From: Apostichopus japonicus
Taxonomy: Eukaryota; Echinodermata; Holothuroidea; Aspidochirotida; Stichopodidae
Assembly: GCF_037975245.1 (NCBI RefSeq)
Contig: NC_092569.1
Location: 30,696,668-30,760,667, forward strand
Length of the DNA stretch: 64,000 nt
Direction: 5' to 3'
The number at the start of each line of letters is the position of its first letter. The first letter of the stretch is position 1. Shown piece after piece: positions 49,874 to 61,200 of the stretch. The notes beneath the pieces are model-generated. The model was given only the letters and a program-made list of their open reading frames with translations, had not been told where the DNA came from and made no database searches. A program made the translations under genes and the position numbers.

Positions 49874-50560
49874 TTACTTTATGTATAACGACTTTGAATA
49901 GTATTCAGGATGTCGGTATTCAGCATAGGCGTAGGAGGCGGGGTTTGGGGCTGCCCCCCCCCACCCGACCAAATATTTTTGTGAAAATTCGCGCAATATG
50001 CTAAGAATTTTTCGGGCCCCCTCCCCCAAATCAAATTGGGCTCCTACGCATATGGTTTTCAGAAATGTGATAGGACGGTCATTTTTAAGGCTTTCAGAAT
50101 CCTTTCCGGCTTTTAAAATAAGAGTAACAGTACTTCTTGACTGATACTTACACAAAGTTCCATTGAGGTAACTATAGTTAAATGCGTCTAACAAAGTTTG
50201 ACCGATCGCTGGCCAAAATTTCTTATAAAAGTTAACAGACAGACCATCAGAGCCTGGGGCTTTGTCATTTACCAACGAGAAAAGGTATTGTTTACATTCA
50301 TTTAGGGAAAGAGCATCTTTACATAATTCAGAATCTTCAACACTAAGAGAATTGTTTAGAAGATTTCCAAGGAAGCTCTGGCCAAGCTTGTGACCGCACT
50401 CTCATAAAGAGAGGAATAACACCTTTTCATTTATTTCAATATCTCGTGTTTTTCAGTCAAAACACAGCCGTTATTCCTCTGAAGTTTCCGAATTGAACGA
50501 TTGGTTTTAAGCCAAAAAGTACTTGGTATTTTAAAGTGTTTTGAAAGTATCCTCCGCACT
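49874..50560 (-). mobile_element. degenerate LINE (L1/Tx1-like) reverse transcriptase fragment
   Basis: Minus strand. NDKAPGSDGLSVNFYKKFWP, then AFNYSYLNGTL, ILKAGKDSESLKND and RPITFLKT, the start of a LINE reverse transcriptase; upstream (50560-50440) are remains of the linker. Frames change between blocks. Its 3' end is interrupted by GC-rich sequence at 49925-50050 that is not LINE-like. Confidence 0.75.
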
Positions 50561-51774
50561 GATGGATTCCTTTCTTGATAACAGTAAAATCTACGTTTGG
50601 CTTGAATTTACTCCCCCACCCCGACTACAAGTACAATCTTTTCTGTAACTTTAATACGCTTTGAGCCTTTGTTTAGTTAACTGTTTTCTTACAGTTGTCA
50701 TTTTTTTCATGCTTTTATTTTATGTTCTCAATCTTCGCAAAGGATGACATGGCGAGAAAATTCCCCATATGTGCTACATTTTAGCCAAGCGCATTGTCAA
50801 CAACATTGTGCTTATTATGAGTCTGGACCGACAAGGGCTGGCGGAGATGTTCAAGTGTTTATCGCACTTAAGTAGGAATTTGTTGAACGGTCGTTAATGT
50901 ATTTCGGAAAAGCAGATGGCAAGGTCAACAAAATGCCACATTATATTTTTGCGTATTCGATGGAGATGAGATAGTGAGAATGAAAGGCAATACAGATTAA
51001 TGACAAAAGTTAGTGAGTCTATTGCAATATTTATGTTGTCAAATAATGTCGCCAAGAACATTGGTTTTATATGATCAACTCCGTGTGAATGTAAACGCTT
51101 CTTTAGTTATCAAAGCTGATATATGACCTTAGCATTTCACTGTTAGGTGGTTTTGGTAGGTTTTTTTTCTTCTGAATATAACAGTACGTTTTAATTTGAT
51201 GTATAGACAGTAAAACCGATTCTCCAGAGACAATAATTCAACAACACAGAAAGCACATCAAAATGTATAAGGTAAGTCGTTCCTAGGCGATGTCATAAAT
51301 TTGCAATTTGCTTCTATTTAATATACAAAACACAATATTACAAGTCAACATACTGATTTATTTTATTTTGCTTCATTGTACATTATTCTCAGTGATTTAA
51401 GATATTATTTAAAGAAAAACATTTTGAATCAATGCATTAATCGAAAAAGTGACAAAGTATGAGAGGATCAGACGGCATTGAGCTCCATGCAGTGCTAACT
51501 ATTCCCATGGAAAATTAATGCACCGTCATTTATATTTTTGACCATAACATAATGTAACATTGGAATTCTACAGATGATCACCTTTGCATAAACCTGCCAC
51601 ATGTTAAGGATAATGTACATGATATGTAATGACTTTACAAGACTGTTTGACTCATTGCTGTCTTTTTTCACTTTGGTTTTCTTATTCTATTAATTTTCGA
51701 CAAAACGTTATTTTACATATGTTGTAATTTTTCCGATCCGTGTTACCTTCAATGCTTCTGATTTACTATTTTGA
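50561..51774. other. 3' flank of copy D, no gene recognised
   Basis: 50760-51010 is homologous to 34860-35100 and 51270-51770 to 3625-4125. Non-coding. Confidence 0.5.
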
Positions 51775-52268
51775 TCATTGACTTGGCTGTATTTTCATTG
51801 TTGTTGTTTTTATACCGCAGTCGGAACCGTGAAGATTCTTCCAGAAGATACCGCGGTTATCGCTGAACGAGTAGTCACCGTTGAGATTGGAGTTGCCGCA
51901 TGAATAGAAGGTTGTTTCATAGATCGGGTTTATGTTTGCACAACATCTTTTTTTGTAGTTATTATATGTGTAACAAAAAATATAACCACAGCCGTCACAA
52001 TCATAACATTTGAAATGTGGATGACTAGAAGGACAATAATGATAACTGCCACAGTCATTATGACATTTACAACCAGAGTACTCGTATCGACTTGTAGCTT
52101 CGCGTTTGCTGAATGTGTAGCAGTGGTTGGTAGAGCCCGTACTACCATCATCTGGATACCACCAGCCACCTCGGTGTTTTTCTGCGCAGTCGAAGGTACT
52201 CGATCCATCATTGTCTTCATTGTGTGTACTGAATCGATGCCCTGAATTTGCCCCCATAGCATTGTTAC
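51775..52268 (-). CDS. copy D exon 8: fibrinogen C-terminal part with Cys/Tyr-rich insertion
   Basis: 494 bp after ttccag, phase 1 entry, to the stop. FSTHNEDNDGSSTF, CAEKHRGGWWY; insertion with CKCHNDC, YCPSS, KCYDCDGCGYIFCYTYNNY and RCC; then SCGNSNLNG and TTTMKIQPSQ. Confidence 0.88.
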
Positions 52269-55200
52269 CTGGAAAATAACAAATAATTAGGGAATGCTTT
52301 GTATTGTTATTTTGTTCCAATTCTGACCGTTCGTTTATGAACTTTAGTTAATAACACCGTTAATTATATCAATAGTATAATTCATACCATTATTTCAACT
52401 ATTGCAACGAATATTTTATAATAAAGCAATTTTAAAGGTTCGTGGGAGATGAGTAGAAATGTAAACATCTAACTATTTGAAGTACACATTCTCTGCTTAT
52501 TGAAAAGTAAAGTTTTAACTTTGCAGCATAGTAGGTTTGCATATTAGAGGAAAAGATGTTTAGTGCTTGATTTTTTCATCTTTGTAATCATCGTCTCCAG
52601 TGAAACGTCTTATATTTCATCTGACGTTTTTACTTTTATTTAATATCAATGAAATACTGATTAACTTTTATCTGACGATACAGCGATAAAGACGATACAA
52701 ATGATACAGCTCATAACGATATGATCCAAGTCAGGTACTGCTCTTTGGGAAGGTAAAAAATGCAATTTTTTGTGGACTGATCACTCAACAAAATGTCGCA
52801 CTATTTTTTTGGTTTTTATTGTAGTATTATTGGCTTTTAAATAAATTCCATGAAGTAATATTGAATTGTCAACTGAAACTTAATTTTCTTCTCGTTCGGA
52901 AACGATAAAGCATATTTACTGAAATTCAATGATTTAACTCTTTAATAATATATTTCAATAACAAAGAAAACTGTTGCAGCGCTTACATACTAGTTGTTAC
53001 TCTTTATCGTGTCTACTACATGAGTGAAAATGCGAGAAAGTAAATGGAAAAATATATTGAAGATGATTGATATAGTATATCACGATGTAACAATATATAA
53101 ATATACATACACATACTAAAATCGAAAGCAATTGTACAATAAGCAATTAGTACGGTACTCTAAGCACGATGTCTAGTATATAGTTCTACATTAGTCTCTA
53201 CACTAGATTTACAACATGACCTGAGTATATGTACGAGTAAAAATCCTACAGTGTGATAACGACTACAGGTAGTTATGTTAGGATCAGATTACGCAATAAC
53301 TACAAGTCTGCGTATGATTGACAGTTATCACAATACATACCAGCATTTCCATTGTAGCCACCCAATGACAGTCGGTATTTGTCTCTCTCATTACTGATTC
53401 TAAAAGATCCATAACGGCTGTGGTATGTTGATCCTTCCTTGTTTGTATTTTCTACTAGAAGTTGGTATGAATTTTGGTTTGTCAATTTGTATATTTTATC
53501 GTTGCCAATCCAGTGGTCTCCTGTGGGAATTCCAAAACCGTTCTTGTACTCATTCCACTTTCGATAAAAGTTGACGGAGCTACTTGTACGTCGTTGCAAA
53601 ATCTATAAAGAGAATATACGAGTGTATCAAAAACATGTGTAGTGTATAAAATGTCTCATTGTGCTACAATAATTTACAGAAAGTAACTGGTGTAGTTCAA
53701 TAATAGGATTGAGTTAAACTGATAAGACGATGAATAAATTTAATCTACTTCTTGACTTATTTTATTTAAATATTAGTAAAGGAAGCCCTGTCATATGAAA
53801 AATAACAATTTTAATATGATAAAGCTTTTGTTTGTCAATAGCCTAAACTTACTGTCCATCCCCCATTAGACATTTCACAATAGACTTCAAACCCAGAGCT
53901 TCCAGCGGGATAAATGGTATATTTTCTGTTATTTCTTCTATCGGCTGCGAAAAGATCAGAACAATCTCTCGGTCCACTACGGGTACATGTAACACCATTG
54001 CCTTCAAACCATTCGTTACAGTAACATCGATGGATATTATTTCGCTTCTCGCAGGTTGCGTCCTCACTACAGCTGTACCTCTCACTTGTAAGTACGTTAC
54101 TGTTGCAAGTTATCCGTAAGGAACAGTCAGAATTAATGTATGTTTCACTCTCCTGGAAAGATAAATGTAAAACGACATATACCAAAGAAGTAAACGGAAT
54201 TGCCATATGACACATTTGTAACGTATTTGATCCTTCACTGAATTACTACTACTAAACGTTAATGAGGGTTTCATCATCTTGCCTTGTATTTATACTAGTT
54301 TTCAAACTATAATTATTGTGTGCAAGAATATGTAAAACCGAAACGGAAATGCAAATAAATAATCATGCAAATTTATTATAAATCATTTCCATTTCCAAAA
54401 CGGAAATGCAAATAAATAATCATGCAAATTTATTATAAATCAAGAAAACATAAAGTTAATCAATTTGAATCAAAGATTTTATGTTAAAGTTTTGTTTTCA
54501 TATTATTTGAGATTTGTGAACTGCATCAAATAAACTTACTGTTAATACGACACCGTCCCCTTGGACGTAACAGCCACATTGCTCTTGAGGTATACAGCTG
54601 TCGCCAAGAATCATGTGGTTTTCTGGACAAAGACATCTCTCCGGATTCGCTGGATCCGGTATGACACAATTATTTGGATTTTCACAAGTTCTTTCACATG
54701 TATTGTCCAAATTATTCTTGTTGGATAAGCACCAGGTGATGTTTAAATCTGGGCAAGATTAAACCACGTCAATTTAATCCTACATTGAAGTGTTTATTCA
54801 CTGCTATGACATAATGGTATTAGAGAACGTTTCTTAACATCCTGATGGTCTAGCCCCTGGGAACATTGTTCATTGTTAACATAGGATCAAATTTAAGTAG
54901 GATTTAATATGGTTACGGTTACTTCAACTTATACTCATTTAAGTCACACAAAAATGATACTACATATTTGTTTTAAATATTTGACTGAGTGAACCAATAT
55001 ATTTAGCTATGTATCATATTCGTTTCTTCTGTTGATATATTTCTTCAAAATTTCTATTTTCCGTTTGGAGTACAAAGATATGGAGATAATAATATAAAAA
55101 ATCTCACCTGTATTTCCGTTGATATCACCAAGACTTGTTATAGAATAATTCCCCCATTCATCGGTAATGCGAAAGTTGTCGTATGTCAAGTAAATTGACA

Positions 55201-58200
55201 GGCCTGCATAAATTTCCAGCTCAATTCGCAGCTGGTACTTCTTTTGGTTTATCAAGTGAGATAACTTATCATTACCAATCAGAAATTCACTGTCTAAGAA
55301 ACCAATGCCATTTTTGTATTCGTCCCAGGTTAGATTAAACCCAATGGATCCATCTACGCGTCGCTGTATGACCTGATAAATTCAAAACAAAGCTACACAA
55401 TTAACGGATGTCTTTAATTCTCATATGGTCGTAACTTCAAACCAAACTTTCTTGCTCAGTTTAGGAAATAGAGTATGATACACTTAATTTAATTGATTTC
55501 ATTACATTAACAATTTATACAAATCGGCCCAAAATATGTTTACATCGTACAAGGTATATCATCCGATACACTGTAAAACGAAAATGGAATTAAACTTTCA
55601 ATGTGCTATACAATGCGTGACTTTTAGAATAAAGTATGAAATTGTAAGCGTACACTTCTTAAAATATATACCACTTACTGTCCAACCTCCAGATGAAGTG
55701 TTGTGATCACAATATGCGGGAAATGGTTCCGGGTACTGGTCAGGTTTGATCAGGTGTACACCGGATTTGGCTTTGGTAGGAGAACATTGGTTAAGTATTT
55801 CATGGCAATCCCTTGGGTAACCCGGAGTTTGGAATAGGAAATACTGCAAGTCTAGTAACATGATAATTAAAAGAAGAAGATCAGAACAAACAATAAAACT
55901 GTAAATAACAGCATTTTATGAAATGCGTTTCCATATGCAAAGGAATGTTTTAGCAGATATGTGGTATATGTTTACCTTGTAATAGCTTTCTTTTCACTAC
56001 ACGGTATACAAATGATATGGTAATTAAAATAAGACATATGCACATTGAGGCTAATTGAAGCAGGTGTATTGTGTTTGAAATGAAAAATATAACGCAAAGA
56101 ACTACTATAAATGATGAAACTGTAGTAACATGGTTACAGAAGCCAAACATGATGAATAATATTTTTCTTCAATAAAAGCGTATGGATGGTCCATATTTCA
56201 CTTCTTTTGTTTTGGTTTATCAATCTAATTTTGATCAGCACTGGACAGTGATTTGAAGGAGTCAAGTTATTTTCACGAGCCTACATAATTAAATTGCTAA
56301 CAAGTGATTTTTTTTTCTTTCTGTAGATTTTAGGCCCATTTTCCTGGTGACCTTTAGTAAGCCTTATTACAGTTGCCCTCGTTTGGTTACATTTTCCTGT
56401 GAGATCACTAAATCCATCAAGTATTATTCAATACAAGTTTTTATTTATGAATGTAGGACATCCTACAATAATATTTCCCAAACTGAAGCCAGTAATGAAA
56501 AATTCCACAAAAGTGAATTTCGTCGCACAGAAACGTTTTGATATTACTATAAACTACTCACAAGTGTGAATAAATCTAGTCTGAACTTTCGTAATTGCGT
56601 GAAGTAAACTATTGAAGCTAATGGCTTTTCGACGAGTATCGACAATGTGCCACAATCAGCGCTTAAACTATTTCAATACCCGACAAGGAAATTATTGAGA
56701 ATTGTAAATCATCAAACATCTTTATAACTATAAAATATGAGAAAAGTATCACATGTGAAGTACACCTGGATACTTCCTTTCCAAATAAAAATGATCCGAG
56801 CTTTTATCTAGATTACACATTTCTGTGGAATGGTTAATTCTTAGAAGTATATGTCAACCCTAACAGGGAGTCCAGCATTAAGACTAACAGAACGACAACT
56901 TACTTGAATTGTTGACTGTTGTGCTTGACGATATCTGAGGTTAGACAAAATTAAACCAAGTGTACAATTAACTGAAGTACATTCTGAAGAATCAGTGTCA
57001 AGTTAAGTAAGTTGTACAAGGCAAAGGCATACGGCCTACAATTCAGGAAAGACGCCAATCCATTAGGCCTCACCTTAACATATCCCATAATTCTATGCTT
57101 ATACTTAACAAACATAATTGATATATCTATAGCTCATTAAAAAGAACACTTATCGTTTTTGGTTCAAATAAATAAACCCTTGTTTTAAAATTGTATATCA
57201 TTATAGAAAAAGGTGCTACGAATGAAAAGAAAAATTCAATATCTAGGCAGTAATAGAAATGTTTGGCAATTGCTTCTAATTGATTTTACTGCTATAAGCT
57301 TAGTTACTATTAAAAGTTGACAGAGTTTAGTAATACTTTTCATCTACTTCGCTTACCCGTCTAATTTTCATCTTATCTAAGCTGATAAGAAGTAAAATTA
57401 TTTGAGAAGATATTAAAATTGGTAACAGTCCAGTGTATTACAAGCGCTGGTATGACAAAGGTATCCGTTTTGTTTGCGATATTGTCACAGTTGATGGCAG
57501 GTTATATAGTTTTGACAATTTCATCCAAAAATATCTTGTTTCCACAAATGTTGTAGAATATTATGGTATTATTAACTCCATTAAAACTTTTTGGAATGGA
57601 CCTGCTCTAGATGGGAATATGGATATTGCTTTTCCAAACAATTGCTACTTTAACAAAATGCTTCACAATGGTATGTTCCGTTCGAAAGATATTTACAAGA
57701 AGTTACTACAGGAATCGAAGTTGATTCAGAAATCCTATACGAAATGGTGTGGTACTCTCGATATTACTGAGGAAGATTGGTCTTTTTATTGTTCAGTGCC
57801 ATTGAAGGGTTCTAGTGATGTTAATTTGGGGCGGTTTCAGTATAGGCTGCTTCAGAGGATTATCCCGTCCAATAATTACTTGCATTTGATAAAAGCAATT
57901 ACTCATGATACTTGTACTTTTTGTCATAGGTATGTTGAGACAATTGAATATTTGTTCTATTATTGCCCACTCTTAGTTAGGCTTTGGAATCATCTCCAAA
58001 CTATGTTAAATAATATAGATATTGGTATAGTACTAGACATTAAGACAGTGTTGTTTGGTGCGGACATTGCCAGGGAGCTGGATTTGATTATAATGTTAGT
58101 TAAGAAATTCATTTTCAACTGCAAAGTACGGAAAGAAATTCCATTGCAGAATAACTTACTATTGTTTCTGAGGGACTATTTTCTATTACCAAAAAAAAAA

Positions 58201-61200
58201 AAAAAAATGCGTAATATGAAAGGCAGTGTGTGGAGGAAATATTGGTACCTTTGGTATAATTTTTTACAACTTCAGAATGTATTAAAATAAATACGTTTTA
58301 GTTTCATCTAGGAATTTTCCCTAATTCACCACTAGAGTGCTATATTATGTTAAGTTATAGTTGCAAGAGAAATAAAAAAAAAGAGAGAAAAAAAAATATT
58401 AAAGTTTCGAAACAACAGTTAATAAACAACGTATATCAATTGAAAATATGACTTTTTGTCTGTTTTAAAGTCTTTCTGATTTCCGTCCAAAAACAACAAT
58501 AGGTTACCATACACTAACTTACTTAAACGATGGAAAGTAATACTCTCTGTTCAATATGCTAATCGAAATTTAAATGACATATTATCTGAGAAAGAGAAAA
58601 GAAAACTACAGGATATAATTGAAACAAAAGCATACATATTCGAATATGCATATTAATGTATAATATATTTCGCAGTAAAGAACCCCCCTTTAAGTTGAAT
58701 AATATTGACTACAATCGGTAATTTTCAGACTTGTTGATATTTTGTGAAGACTGGTGCAATTTAACAAAACGGTTTTTTCATATGTTTACCTTTTCGTATT
58801 CTAAGAACACCTACCCATAAAAACGGTAACTTTAAGGCTTTGCAATGTGTGCATGTCTCGTATACGCTTACATAACATATTGCCAACACGAAAATGTCAA
58901 ATTTATGCAGAAGCGATGTTATTCAATGATCCACTGTAGATACGTACTGACAGGCTAGAAGAGAACAATAATTGCTATTTACATATTAAGTTGTTATGAA
59001 GTTATCCATATACATATTATGTTTGTTAGTTTAAAGAAAAAGTACATGGGGTTACTGCATTAGTCCTGCACTGAAGTAAACGTATTCTAGTTAGTCAATT
59101 GTAGTTATAATATAACAACGAGACACTTCTTGGAAAGGAGGTGCTAATTGTTAGCATACATTCGCGTGAAAGCTACATTCGTATTATATTTGCGTACCTT
59201 TGTTTGTTAAACGACTAATGTTCGACAAAATCCTGTTGCTTTTTCAAAGATAATCTATATCGCGCTCAGAATGTCTGCACTAATTAAGACTCTCAACGAG
59301 TACAGAGCTAGCTGTTACATAGGAAGCATGGTCAAAGGCATGATTTACTTTCTTACAAAGAAACAATTTTTTGATCGAAGGAGAACATATTTTGGGCAAG
59401 AACTAGCGCTTGATGGAGAATTTATATCACTCATGATGTTGTTTTTCCAACTAATCTAAACTCAACTACCTCAACTAAGTGTAGGTTGAGAATCTTCACA
59501 AAACATGTGATGGAACTATCGCGATTTTCTTTAGAGAAACGATAAAAACGACGTTTTGCGCTCAATCAAACACCATTCTTGAACGCCTGAATGGACCCGT
59601 GAATACTAAAATAGTCCCTATAAAAACACATACTTGTTCATAAAAAAATACCGTGTATGAGTTATTATATCGTCCATCAGTGGCATAACTCTCTTACATC
59701 ATCGTAAATCAAGGATCAGACATAATACCATAAAGTTTCATACACTTTTGTTTCTCTTGATATGACAAGAAGTCAAATTTTACGCCTGTTCATCAACCCC
59801 TGTACAATGGAAATATAGATGTTTCTTTAAAGAAAAATATGTTGAAGAAATATTAATTTAAATGTCCAATTACGTCCAATTAAAAGACATCTCATTTATC
59901 CTATTGAATATGTCATATAAGTACTGTCTCAATGTTATGTTTGTATAGATACTGGACAACTCTTTCAATGATCACAAGATATACATGTATTGACAATATC
60001 CAATAGTTCGTTCTTTACAATAATTATATTTGGAAAAAGGAGCTAATAATACACCTGTCGTGCAATAATTCTTCTTTACAAGGATATTTGTAACTAAAGA
60101 AGATATGATAAATTTATTTGCCTTTAAATAGTTTTCGTCAACTTATTAATTTACAGCAAATTAAAGGTATCTGATAAACATAAAAAGTACATTTTAAAAA
60201 GGAAAATTGGGATACAGTATGTTAATAGTATGTACATTTTGAGAATTCTTGACAATCAAACATCATCTAGAGTCACTCAAAACAGCACGATTTTGAATCT
60301 TGCAGGCATGATCACGTGTTTTATTGTAACATCTTAAGAATTTTTATGTTACAGACTTTGCAAGGAAGAAGCGAGGAAATGTTTACCTTTCTGTTTTGTC
60401 GCCAGCGTGGAAAGAAAGCTCAAAATCATAAATTATAACATGCTAACAGTTACAATTAGGAACTTACAACGGAACGCACTACGAAAGAATAGACGGATTT
60501 ATTTATCGTTTTGTCTGGGATTATTGCGTGATGTTAATCAACAAGTCTATTATATTTCTCTCTTTTTTCTGGAACTTGGTTTGGAAGAACTTTAAACATA
60601 GTGTTTTTGTTTTTTATGAGCATGAATATTTTTTTTTTAATTTTCGTGATTACGTAGACGATTGTTCGGATGCTACCGGTACATGTTCAAAACTAACAAC
60701 GTTTCACATTAACTATTTTAATTATACTTCGTTTTTATTTCCTGATATTTTACATAACATTTAGGTTTCATTGTCGTAGTTTATTTTTAAAGCAACGTTT
60801 CGGAGCAAACTTTTAACAAAGATACTAACAATTTGAATATGATACATATTTACACTTGGTTGATGATTATTATATTGTCATGACGCTTCAAAAGTGATCT
60901 CTATAGGAAACGGAAATGTCAGAAATAAAATACATATTAACTGACACAAGTGTGATACGATCATTTGAGCGCCAAAGTGAAACAATATATTGGCGAATAT
61001 ATAGTCTTATATTAACCAGCAAAGTCGTAGACGAACTACTTAAATATAAGGTTGAAATATTTAAAAGAAATAATATTGACATCGGCATTACTTGATCATG
61101 AATAATAAAGTCTCACGCCAAATAATCATTTATTAGTTACAATAATGAACATAAACTAGTGAAGATAATTTTTAAGTATTGAGCTTTTATCATACGGTAT

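Noticed and set aside
57433-58290. A host gene of 285 aa
   Set aside because: The sequence fits a LINE C-terminus, with an A-rich tail, and is missing from the sister copy.
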